Positions 1-6,850 of a DNA stretch of 10,264 nucleotides are shown in pieces. The notes beneath the pieces were generated by a model. The model was given only the letters and a program-made list of their open reading frames with translations, searched no databases and had not been told where the DNA came from. Within the stretch, counting starts at the first letter, position 1. The number at the start of each line of letters is the position of its first letter. Made by a program: the position numbers and the translations under genes. The stretch is taken from the NCBI GenBank assembly GCA_018817195.1, contig JAHIUL010000100.1, positions 1-10,264 of the forward strand, written 5' to 3'. This DNA comes from Candidatus Margulisiibacteriota bacterium (GTDB lineage Bacteria > Margulisbacteria > WOR-1 > O2-12-FULL-45-9).

Positions 1-282
1 GTCGAGCAAATGATCAAAAAAGGACTAATCGATGAAGTTAAAGAACTATTAAACAAAGGATATTCAAAAGATTTGCCTTCTTTCCAAGCCCTCGGCTATA
101 AAGAAGTAGCTGAATACTTAGGTGGGAAATGGTCAAAAGAAAAAATGATAAAAGAACTCAAAAAACGCACCCGCCATTTTGCTCGCAGACAAATGACCTG
201 GTTTAAGCGGTTCAAAAACGTTAAATGGTTTGATGGCCAGCTTGACGTCGAGGCAATTTTGCGGTATATTAATAACGTATGA
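1..282 (+). CDS. miaA: tRNA dimethylallyltransferase MiaA, C-terminal part (5' end outside window)
   Basis: MiaA transfers a dimethylallyl group from DMAPP to N6 of adenosine 37 in tRNAs that read UNN codons; the product is i6A, in the cytosol. The reading frame is open from base 1 (V-E-Q-M...), so the first visible ATG at position 10 is internal and about two thirds of the protein lies upstream. Visible family features are GLIDEVKELL, the LGYKEVAEYL stretch that follows a conserved Q-A-x-G-Y-K-type motif, and KKRTRHFARRQMTWFKR, the conserved basic R-Q-x-T-W-F segment near the C-terminus of MiaA. The protein ends a short distance after this, as usual, at TGA 280-282. That stop overlaps the ATG of the next small gene (ATGA, 279-282). 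The P-loop and DMAPP-binding half cannot be judged from this window. Confidence 0.93.
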   Translation, partial: VEQMIKKGLIDEVKELLNKGYSKDLPSFQALGYKEVAEYLGGKWSKEKMIKELKKRTRHFARRQMTWFKRFKNVKWFDGQLDVEAILRYINNV

Positions 283-404
283 TTAGACAGCGTAAACAAG
301 AGATAAAGCGCCGCAGGAAACGAAGAAAAGAACAACTTCGCAAACGCGGTTTATTAACAAAAAAGATAAAACAAGCCGCGGCCTCAGAATCAGCTTCATC
401 TTAA
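279..404 (+). CDS. Small, very basic 41-residue protein of unknown function
   Basis: I do not recognise this gene. ATG 279 overlaps the miaA stop as ATGA, and the 42-codon frame runs to TAA 402-404, four bases before the ATG of the PHP gene. It therefore fills exactly the space between the two genes. The product starts MIRQRKQEIKRRRKRRKEQL. Its first 32 or so residues are dominated by Lys and Arg and would form an amphipathic or fully charged helix; the tail is a short Ala/Ser/Glu stretch. There is no Shine-Dalgarno sequence at normal spacing, so translation would depend on coupling to miaA termination. The composition suggests RNA or ribosome binding, as in small basic ribosomal or rRNA-associated proteins, but this rests on charge alone. 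The alternative is a chance frame in a 126-bp spacer; the ATGA overlap and exact fit argue against that. Confidence 0.6.
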   Translation: MIRQRKQEIKRRRKRRKEQLRKRGLLTKKIKQAAASESASS

Positions 405-408
405 AAAC

Positions 409-1080
409 ATGCAAAACCTCGGGGTTCGCATAGACTTTCATACCCACACTGTTTTAAGCGACGGTAAATTGCTGCCTGCTGGCTTAATTTACGAAGCTGC
501 TGCACGAGAACATGCTGCCATTGCCATCACCGACCATGTTGATGGGTCTAACCTTGAAACAGTCATTGCCAGCCTCAAACAATTTGTTAATGAACAAGGT
601 GCCAGCCTGCCGATTAAATTCATCCCAGGCGTAGAAATTAGCTATGTTGGGCCAAAGCTGATAAAAAGATTTGCCAAGAAGGCCCGCAAGCTTGGGGCAA
701 AGTTGATTATTGTTCATGGGGAATCCCCTGTTGAACCTGTGCCCAAGGGAACGAACCGTGCAGCACTTCAATTAAAAGGCCTGGTTGACATCCTTGCCCA
801 CCCGGGACAGATTTCCGAAGAAGAAGCTATTCTTGCCAAAGTAAATACCATCTATCTTGAACTTTCCGCAAGAAAAGGCCATCGTCGCGGCAACCGCCAT
901 GTTGCCAAAATGGCCAAACAGTTTGGGGCCAAGCTTTTGGTAAACACCGATGCCCATTCGGAAAAGGATTTGATTACACAAAAAGAAGCTTTAAACATTG
1001 CTATTTCAGCTGGTTTAAAAAGAGCAGAGGCAATCAAAATTATCCGCGATAACCCCCAAGAGCTGCTTAAGAAAATCTAA
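409..1080 (+). CDS. PHP-domain metal-dependent phosphoesterase (histidinol-phosphatase-like)
   Basis: This is a 223-residue single-domain PHP protein, predicted to be a cytosolic metal-dependent phosphoesterase. The PHP metal ligands appear complete: HTH at residues 11-13 with Asp18, ITDH (His43), GVEIS (Glu76), His103, LAHPG (His131) and NTDAH (Asp181, His183). This points to an active trinuclear-type site. PHP proteins include HisK-type histidinol-phosphatases, polymerase PHP domains and nucleotide or RNA phosphoesterases. This compact form is often labelled 'histidinol phosphate phosphatase domain' without proof of substrate. It lies downstream of miaA and the 41-aa gene, probably in the same transcript, with only four bases between. 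Its 3' end overlaps convergent hisD by 14 nt. No clear ribosome-binding site precedes ATG 409; that start places the first metal motif at residue 11, as is normal for the family. A role in histidine synthesis is possible but unproven. Confidence 0.85.
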   Translation: MQNLGVRIDFHTHTVLSDGKLLPAGLIYEAAAREHAAIAITDHVDGSNLETVIASLKQFVNEQGASLPIKFIPGVEISYVGPKLIKRFAKKARKLGAKLIIVHGESPVEPVPKGTNRAALQLKGLVDILAHPGQISEEEAILAKVNTIYLELSARKGHRRGNRHVAKMAKQFGAKLLVNTDAHSEKDLITQKEALNIAISAGLKRAEAIKIIRDNPQELLKKI

Positions 1081-2344
1081 TATCAATTGCCCGAGCATGA
1101 GCATCAAGACCTTCCATCTCAGCTAGGAGTTTAATATCTTTCCAAGCATTTTTTAAAGCAGGCTTAGTGTAGCCCACAATGCTTTGTGTTTTAACAAAGT
1201 CGTAAACCCCTAATGGAGAAGCAAAGCGGGCAGTGCCTCCTGTTGGTAGAACATGATTAGGCCCGGCCATGTAGTCGCCTAAAGGAACTGGCGAATGTGG
1301 GCCCAAAAAGACAGCTCCTGCATTTTTTATTTTTTCTAATTTCCTCTGCGGCGAGCCAACCATTAATTCAAGATGCTCCGGCGCAATACGGTTGCAAATA
1401 TCAATTGCTTCACCCATCTTATCAACTAATAGAATAATAATTTCTGCCTGCTCAATAATCTCTCTGCGCGAAAGTTTCTTTTTTTGCTTTTCTATTTCTT
1501 GCTTTGTCTTGTCAGCAATCTTTTTTGAGTCCGTCACTAAAATCGCGAAAGAGGTTGGGTCATGCTCAACTTGGGAAAGAAGGTCTGCGGCTACAAATTC
1601 CGCATCAGCATCATCATCCGCAATAATTAAAACATTGGACGGTCCGGCCAATCCATCAATACCCACCACACCATAAACCATTTTTTTGGCTAAAGTAACG
1701 TAGATGTTGCCCGGGCCAACAATTTTATCAACACGGGGAACGGTCTTGGTGCCGTAAGCTAACGCTGCCACAGCCTGCGCACCGCCAACCTTATAAATTT
1801 GCGTTATGCCCAATTCCGCAGCTGCAACTAAAACATGCGGATTAATCTGGGGAGGAGAAACCATTACTATTTCCTTAACGCCTGCTACCTTGGCTGGAAT
1901 GGTATTCATTAAAACAGAAGATGCGTAAGGCGCGCTGCCGCCAGGGACATAAACACCAACCCGATTTAAGGGAATTACTCTTTGGCCCAGCACCACATCA
2001 AGAGGAAGCGTTTCAAACCACTCATCCGGCCGTTGTTTAATATGATAAGCCGTAATATTTTGGATAGCTTTGTTCAGCGCATTTTTAAATGGTTGTTTGA
2101 CTTTCTTATAAGCCGTGTTAATTTCATCCTCTGTCACCTTTAAGGTGTTAACGCCAAAGCCCGGCCCAGGCTTGTCAAACTTTTTTGTATAGTCAACCAG
2201 GGCATTGTCGCCGTGTTCTTTTACATCTTCAACAATTTTTTTGACCACTTCTGCCGCAGGAATATCAAATTGAAACTCCTGCCTCAAGGCCAAAGCTTCA
2301 ACCGCCCTTTCTATTTCTGCTGCATTATCTAAATATTTAAACAT
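1067..2344 (-). CDS. hisD: Histidinol dehydrogenase
   Basis: HisD oxidises L-histidinol to L-histidine in two NAD+-dependent steps, the last reactions of histidine biosynthesis, and is a zinc-containing cytosolic dimer. The 425 residues match the usual length (E. coli has 434). Key motifs are VGVYVPGG (129-136), the GGAQAVAALAYGT and VGPGN stretches of the Rossmann-like core (187-213), LLSQVEHDP with Gln258 and His261, APEHLE with catalytic Glu323 and His324, GDYMAGPNHVLPT with Asp357, and C-terminal EGLDAHA with His416. Catalytic and zinc residues are therefore all present. The ATG at 2342-2344 is preceded by AGGGG seven bases upstream, and the gap to the preceding nucleotidyltransferase gene is 10 nt, so it is the last gene of the long operon. 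No other his gene is seen here on the same strand. Its stop lies inside the convergent PHP gene. Confidence 0.97.
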   Translation of the reverse strand: MFKYLDNAAEIERAVEALALRQEFQFDIPAAEVVKKIVEDVKEHGDNALVDYTKKFDKPGPGFGVNTLKVTEDEINTAYKKVKQPFKNALNKAIQNITAYHIKQRPDEWFETLPLDVVLGQRVIPLNRVGVYVPGGSAPYASSVLMNTIPAKVAGVKEIVMVSPPQINPHVLVAAAELGITQIYKVGGAQAVAALAYGTKTVPRVDKIVGPGNIYVTLAKKMVYGVVGIDGLAGPSNVLIIADDDADAEFVAADLLSQVEHDPTSFAILVTDSKKIADKTKQEIEKQKKKLSRREIIEQAEIIILLVDKMGEAIDICNRIAPEHLELMVGSPQRKLEKIKNAGAVFLGPHSPVPLGDYMAGPNHVLPTGGTARFASPLGVYDFVKTQSIVGYTKPALKNAWKDIKLLAEMEGLDAHARAIDIRFS

Positions 2345-2354
2345 ACTTCATCCC

Positions 2355-3416
2355 CTATCCGGTTAACTTTGTGCCTTTTTTAATTTTGGAGCCGTCTGCT
2401 AAAACAGCTCCTTCGATAACAACATTATCTTCAATAACGCAACTCTTCCCTAAAATACAATCAACGAGTTTTACATTTTTGCCTATTTTAGTATCTCGCC
2501 AGATAATTGCCCGCTCCAGGCAACTATGTTCGCCAACTTCAACATGCTGACCAACCACTACATAATCTTTGATCGTTGTTTCCTTGCCAAGTTTGACCCG
2601 TTCACCCACAATAGACGGCCCGATAAATTTAACGCTTTCATCCGGATGGACATCTTTTCCTAGCCAAACACGGTTGTTAATCCTTGTGCCGTCAATCCTA
2701 ACCGCGACCTCTCCCCTTAAAATGGCCTGGTGCACTTCCTTGTATTTTGCCGGCGTGCCAATATCAATCCAGTAAGCATCAGAAAGGTAGCCGTAAATTG
2801 GCTCACCTTTTTTAAGCAGGCCAGGATAAAGCTGTCGCTCAAAAGAATACTTTTCATTTTTTGGCACATTAGCAAAAATCTTTGGATCAACCACGTAAGT
2901 GCCCGCATTAATTGTTTTTGCTGTGACCATTTCCCAGCTGGGTTTTTCAAGAAATTGCTTCACCCTGCCATCATTATCCGTTATGACCAAGCCAAAAGCT
3001 GTCGGGTCCTCAACTTCTGTCAGGGCTAAAGTGACCAGCGCTTTTTTTTCGCGGTGATAGTTAATAAGCTTAGAAATATTTAAGTCTGTCACAACATCAC
3101 CGTTAAAGATTACCATCGGCCCTTCATCAAAGAATTGTTCAGCATTTTTAACCGCGCCAGCAGTACCTAATGGATGCTCTTCTATGGAATATCGTATCTT
3201 GATGCCCCATTGTTTGCCGTCATCCAAAATCTTCTTAATTTCATGAGAAAGATAATGCAGGTTTAAAATAACCTCATCAATGCCGTGGCGCACCAAATGT
3301 TCTATCTGGTGAACGACAAAAGGGATATTAGCTACAGGGACTATTGGCTTGGGAATATTATTGGTCAATGGCCTGAGCCTGGTGCCAAGCCCGCCCGCGA
3401 TAATAATCGCCTTCAT
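2355..3416 (-). CDS. Sugar-phosphate nucleotidyltransferase, probable mannose-1-phosphate guanylyltransferase
   Basis: The protein has 353 residues with two parts. The N-terminal nucleotidyltransferase domain (1 to about 235) has the pyrophosphorylase signature GGLGTRLRPLT with the Lys-Pro pair at 23-24, the metal-binding NGD at 105-107, the LEKP sugar-phosphate motif at 156-159, NAGTY at 170-174 and DIGTP at 218-222. A left-handed beta-helix of hexapeptide-like repeats follows (about 262-350). This architecture matches GDP-mannose pyrophosphorylases (mannose-1-P + GTP to GDP-mannose + PPi), but glucose-1-phosphate uridylyl- or adenylyl-type relatives share it, and nucleotide specificity cannot be read by eye. 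The neighbour upstream is a phosphoglucose/phosphomannose isomerase, which supports a mannose-activation role. The start ATG overlaps the isomerase stop as ATGA (3413-3416), indicating translational coupling. The product would supply glycan or lipopolysaccharide precursors. Confidence 0.88.
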   Translation of the reverse strand: MKAIIIAGGLGTRLRPLTNNIPKPIVPVANIPFVVHQIEHLVRHGIDEVILNLHYLSHEIKKILDDGKQWGIKIRYSIEEHPLGTAGAVKNAEQFFDEGPMVIFNGDVVTDLNISKLINYHREKKALVTLALTEVEDPTAFGLVITDNDGRVKQFLEKPSWEMVTAKTINAGTYVVDPKIFANVPKNEKYSFERQLYPGLLKKGEPIYGYLSDAYWIDIGTPAKYKEVHQAILRGEVAVRIDGTRINNRVWLGKDVHPDESVKFIGPSIVGERVKLGKETTIKDYVVVGQHVEVGEHSCLERAIIWRDTKIGKNVKLVDCILGKSCVIEDNVVIEGAVLADGSKIKKGTKLTG

Positions 3417-4480
3417 CGCGCCATTTCCTTCTTCAGGCGGGTGATAACATCAACAGGAGTTGGGTCAACCCCGCGCAAAATTGCCAGATAAACACTGAGG
3501 TAATCAGCGAACAAGATTAGCGACAAAACCCTTTCAAGCATGGTCTTTCCCTGGGCATTAATTTCGCTAGCTCCACCAATCTGGTTAACTATTAATGATT
3601 TAGTAATTTCAATTCTTTTCTTTAAACGTTCAGAGTCCTTCTCGTCCCGCAGGATTATCAAGCAATAATTATGCTCGGCTCTTTTTAGCCCTGCTAGCCC
3701 GACAATTTCATTATGGTCTAACTCTGGGAAAAGGTTAAACAAGGCCGGCACCTTACTATTTTCATTCAGCTGTGTTTTTAATCTTAGGCCAGCAGCCTGG
3801 CTGGTGGTGCGGCTGGCAAATATAATGGGGGTCTTGTTTACAATCTTTGCCGCAAGCTGCTTAACAGGGTTGCTGCGCATTGAATTTGAACTGTCGTAAT
3901 CGGATTTCAGCTTTTTAAGCAAAGCAATTGCCCGGCCAAGCTCTTTTTCCAGGTTATTAAATAAACCAATATTCTCCAATATCTTCAGCAGCGCGACCAA
4001 AAGATACGGCAGGGCAGCCCGCGGCTGATAACCGGCAGGAACCACGTAAACAGGATATTTTTTTGCCCTGGCAATTTTTTCAAGCTCTCCGCCTGAAGTA
4101 ACGCAAATTACCTGGGCAGATACCCTGCCCGCGGCATTTACTGCGGACAATGTTTCTTCTGTATTACCAGAGTAAGATATGGCTATAACCAAGGAAGATT
4201 TATTAACATATGCAGGTATTTTGTTGCCGCGATTTACAGACAATGGAATATCAGCCTTGTCAAAAAGCAAATTAGCCGCTATGTCTCCACCAATAGCCGA
4301 TCCCCCCATACCGAGAACCACAATATCTTTAAATTTTTTTAGCTTCTGCAGGCTTACCTTGGCAAAGATATCATAGGCGTTCTGAAAAAGCTCGGGTGTT
4401 TTCCCAACAGTCTCTAACATGCCGGAAGAGTCTATCTTCTTGATATGTTCAAGATTATCAAGATATTCTTTGGTACTCAC
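3413..4480 (-). CDS. Bifunctional phosphoglucose/phosphomannose isomerase (SIS family)
   Basis: The 355-residue protein has two SIS domains and resembles the PGI/PMI family first characterised in Crenarchaeota, which interconverts fructose-6-phosphate with glucose-6-phosphate and mannose-6-phosphate. Visible motifs are GMGGSAIGGD (57-66), the phosphate-binding serine stretch SYSGNTEE (102-109), GYQPRAALPYLL (150-161), LNENSK with the presumed catalytic Glu240, ELDHNEI with the presumed ring-opening His256, and DPTPVDVI near the C-terminus. The length is close to that of the archaeal enzymes and far below the roughly 550 residues of classical Pgi. The start is GTG at 4478-4480, with GAGG six bases upstream (4487-4490). 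The gap to the upstream S41 protease stop is 8 nt, and the stop overlaps the next gene. Together with the nucleotidyltransferase it suggests a route towards GDP-mannose; the phosphomannomutase needed between them is not in this window. Confidence 0.92.
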   Translation of the reverse strand: MSTKEYLDNLEHIKKIDSSGMLETVGKTPELFQNAYDIFAKVSLQKLKKFKDIVVLGMGGSAIGGDIAANLLFDKADIPLSVNRGNKIPAYVNKSSLVIAISYSGNTEETLSAVNAAGRVSAQVICVTSGGELEKIARAKKYPVYVVPAGYQPRAALPYLLVALLKILENIGLFNNLEKELGRAIALLKKLKSDYDSSNSMRSNPVKQLAAKIVNKTPIIFASRTTSQAAGLRLKTQLNENSKVPALFNLFPELDHNEIVGLAGLKRAEHNYCLIILRDEKDSERLKKRIEITKSLIVNQIGGASEINAQGKTMLERVLSLILFADYLSVYLAILRGVDPTPVDVITRLKKEMAR

Positions 4481-4486
4481 TGCTTA

Positions 4487-4490
4487 CCTC
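4487..4490 (-). promoter_or_regulatory. Ribosome-binding site of the PGI/PMI gene
   Basis: GAGG on the minus strand overlaps the TGA stop of the S41 protease gene and lies six bases before GTG 4478-4480, supporting the GTG start. Confidence 0.65.
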
Positions 4491-5670
4491 ATTTAATCAT
4501 GCCGCGCAAAACCTCAATTGCCTTATCAAGCTGGATATCATCTTCCTCATCGTTCTTATTTTCTTGAGGTTCTTCCGCACCATTTAATCCATTTTCTGCT
4601 TCGTCAGTTGGCACAAGGATCTCTATATCCGGAGGAATGCCTTTCTTATTAATATCATCCCCATTAGGAGTTAAGTATTTGGCAATGGTTACCAGCACAG
4701 CTGAGCCATCGCTTAGGCGCCTTACGTTTTGAACCGATGCCTTGCCAAAGGTATGGGATCCAACCAGCTTGGCAATTTTGTTGTCCCTCAGCGCTCCGGC
4801 TAAAATCTCTGAGGAAGAGGCCGAGGCTTCATTAATTAATACAACTGTTGGTTTCCGCCATAAGACACGGCCGGTTGAGTCAATCTCTTCCCGTCTGCCC
4901 TCGCGATCAATTGTTTGCACGATCATGCCGCGCTCCACAAACATGCTGCCTATATCAATGGCGCTTTGCAGCAAGCCTCCGCCATTACCGCGGAGGTCGA
5001 TGATCAAACCATCAGCATCTTTAAGTTCGCGCAGGGCTTTTTCAAATTCTCTGGCAGAAGCAATGTTTTCAAAGGTCAAGAGCTTAATATATCCAAGATT
5101 GTGATCAAGCCTTTTTGACTTGAGCGCTTTAATTTCAATTTTGGCACGATTAATATCAAAGTCCTTTGGTTCCTTCCATTTTTTGCGCAAAATACCCAAG
5201 GTGACCTTGGACCCCTTTGGCCCGCGAATTAAGCTTACCGCTTCTTCTAGTGCCATATCTTTGGTGCTCTTGCCGTCAACAGTCATGATCTTATCTCCTG
5301 CCTTAAGCTTAGCGTTGTAGGCTGGAGTTCCTTCAATTGGCGAAATGACTGTAAGCTGGTCCTTCTTAATGCCAATATAAATACCTATCCCTGAATAAGA
5401 GCCGCTCATGCGGATTTTCATTTCTTTATACGCCTTGGGCTCCATAAAGCGCGTGTAAGGGTCGTCCAAAGCAGATAACATGCCACGGATTGATCCATAA
5501 ACCAATTTTTGGTCATCAACGTCCTTTTCCACATAATCATTCTTAACGATATCCAGAACCTGCAGATAGGTTTCCAACTTTCTTTCCAGGTCTCCCTGGG
5601 CAACAACCTTGCCCATAACAGTTATACCAAGGACAACAATTACCGCTCCTAAAATTACTTTTTTGAACAC
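4489..5670 (-). CDS. Carboxy-terminal processing serine protease, S41 family (CtpA/Prc-like)
   Basis: This is a 393-residue periplasmic or envelope protease. An N-terminal hydrophobic stretch (about 4-24, VILGAVIVVLGITVMG) is an uncleaved anchor or signal peptide. A PDZ domain covers about 88-165, with GTPAYNAKLKAGDKI as its core. The S41 catalytic region includes DLRGNGGG (225-232), EASASSSEILAGAL and FGKASVQ. By comparison with the spacing in Bacillus CtpB, the dyad is Ser285 and Lys310, supported by Gln314. The tail after about 355 is acidic and low in complexity. I chose GTG 5668-5670 because GGGGAGG (5681-5687) lies ten bases before it. A longer frame from 5775 would run backwards through the M23 gene and push the signal segment inside. 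It starts 16 nt after the M23 peptidase stop. In other bacteria, CTPs and LytM factors are often linked functionally. Confidence 0.95.
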   Translation of the reverse strand: MFKKVILGAVIVVLGITVMGKVVAQGDLERKLETYLQVLDIVKNDYVEKDVDDQKLVYGSIRGMLSALDDPYTRFMEPKAYKEMKIRMSGSYSGIGIYIGIKKDQLTVISPIEGTPAYNAKLKAGDKIMTVDGKSTKDMALEEAVSLIRGPKGSKVTLGILRKKWKEPKDFDINRAKIEIKALKSKRLDHNLGYIKLLTFENIASAREFEKALRELKDADGLIIDLRGNGGGLLQSAIDIGSMFVERGMIVQTIDREGRREEIDSTGRVLWRKPTVVLINEASASSSEILAGALRDNKIAKLVGSHTFGKASVQNVRRLSDGSAVLVTIAKYLTPNGDDINKKGIPPDIEILVPTDEAENGLNGAEEPQENKNDEEDDIQLDKAIEVLRGMIK

Positions 5671-5680
5671 GTTCCTTTTT

Positions 5681-5687
5681 CCTCCCC
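5681..5687 (-). promoter_or_regulatory. Ribosome-binding site of the S41 protease gene
   Basis: GGGGAGG on the minus strand overlaps the TAG stop of the M23 gene and lies ten bases before GTG 5668-5670. It fixes the protease start at the GTG rather than far upstream inside the M23 gene. Confidence 0.7.
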
Positions 5688-6799
5688 TATAAAAATTTTG
5701 TCGGATTAACTGGCTTCCCGTTTTTCCTAACTTCAAAGTGCAAATGAGGCCCGGTTGAATATCCGGTACTGCCAACTAAACCTATAATCTGACCTTTAGC
5801 CACTACCGTGCCAACTTGTTTATAGATGCGCGACATATGGCCATAAACCGTGGTGGTTTTTTTGCCATGATCAACAACAATGGCTTTACCGTAGCCATCC
5901 CACCAGCCGGCAAAAATAATTTCCCCGGAATCAGCCGCACGAATCGGTGTGCCATATTTGCCCGCTATATCAATACCAGTATGGAAGTGACGCCCGCCCC
6001 ATAACGGATGCCGGCGATAGCCAAACCGAGAAGTTATCCTGCCCTTAAGCGGCCAGTCCATTTTCCCGCTGCCCAAGACCTTGCCGCCCTTGCGAGCCGC
6101 CATTTTCTTAAGGATCAAAACCTCAAGTTCTTTTGAGCTCTTTTCCAGCTCGGCAACTTTTGCTTCATGCTCCACTCGGCGCTGTTTTAAGGTTTTATAA
6201 ACCTTTGTTTCCTCATTCGCTTTGGAGGCAATCTCGTTCTTTTTTTGGTTGATTACCACCGCCAGGCTCTGTATCTCCCGGTTGCGGTTCAACAAAAGCG
6301 CTCGCTTTTCTTTTGCCCTGCGCACATCTGCCCTGACGCCTTGAATCAGCTGTGCGTCAAAATCAATTATCTTTCTGAAAAAATAAAGGCGGTTAAAAAA
6401 GTCTGACATTGAGCGTGAGGCAATTAAAATTTCTAAGTAATTTATGCCGCTGCTCTTGTAAACTTCTGTTATTCTTTCAGCTACCTGATCCTCTTTTTCT
6501 CTTAACTCCGCCTCAATCTTATTTAATTCCGCGGTCAACTCCCCAATTTGGGTCCTGTTAGTCTGGATCTTATTTTGGGCGGCATAAAGGTTATTTTTGG
6601 TCCGTTTAAGCTGCTTATTAATAACAACCAGCTTGCCCCAAACCGCCTGTTCCTCTGCCTTGGTTTTCTGCAATTTCTGCTTGCTTTCCGTCAGCTGTTT
6701 TTGCAGCCTTTCCAACCGTTGTTCCTCAGACTCACCGGACACAGGCACGGCCAGAGAAAAAACAAACAAACACAAACAGACAGCGGAAAAAATCCTCAT
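5687..6799 (-). CDS. Secreted coiled-coil M23 peptidase (EnvC/NlpD-like murein hydrolase or activator)
   Basis: The 370-residue protein has a signal peptide (about 1-22; hydrophobic core SAVCLCLFVFSLAV, followed by SGESEEQ). A long charged coiled coil spans about 24-115, with a middle segment NYLEILIASRSMSDFFNRL that resembles the EnvC family, then a second coiled coil (about 147-235). The C-terminal M23/LytM domain (about 248-370) keeps the zinc and catalytic residues: HTGID (His273, Asp277), YGHM (His321) and HLHFE (His352, His354). EnvC and NlpD of E. coli have degenerate sites and only activate amidases. Here the intact site suggests a real endopeptidase that cuts peptidoglycan cross-links, perhaps during cell division. 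Cys8 and Cys10 lie inside the hydrophobic core and do not form a convincing lipobox. The gene follows uvrC after 51 nt and is followed at 16 nt by the S41 protease. ATG 6797-6799 has no strong ribosome-binding site. Confidence 0.93.
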   Translation of the reverse strand: MRIFSAVCLCLFVFSLAVPVSGESEEQRLERLQKQLTESKQKLQKTKAEEQAVWGKLVVINKQLKRTKNNLYAAQNKIQTNRTQIGELTAELNKIEAELREKEDQVAERITEVYKSSGINYLEILIASRSMSDFFNRLYFFRKIIDFDAQLIQGVRADVRRAKEKRALLLNRNREIQSLAVVINQKKNEIASKANEETKVYKTLKQRRVEHEAKVAELEKSSKELEVLILKKMAARKGGKVLGSGKMDWPLKGRITSRFGYRRHPLWGGRHFHTGIDIAGKYGTPIRAADSGEIIFAGWWDGYGKAIVVDHGKKTTTVYGHMSRIYKQVGTVVAKGQIIGLVGSTGYSTGPHLHFEVRKNGKPVNPTKFL

Positions 6800-6850
6800 G
6801 AGGCTTAAATAATATCATAAACTCATAAGCCAAACAAGCAAAACAAGATC

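Noticed and set aside
4742..5104. A 120-codon plus-strand open frame
   Set aside because: It lies wholly antisense to the S41 catalytic region, has Ser/Pro/Arg-rich shadow composition and no recognisable domain or ribosome-binding site.
5671..5775. A 35-codon N-terminal extension of the S41 protease starting at 5775
   Set aside because: It runs antiparallel-free but out of frame through the M23 domain of the upstream gene, puts 35 residues before the signal segment, and ignores the GGGGAGG-GTG start at 5668-5670.
6800..6850. Possible promoter or terminator between uvrC and the M23 gene
   Set aside because: It is AT-rich with TATGAT- and TATTTA-like strings on the minus strand, but no -35 box at good spacing and no hairpin, so I do not call a site.
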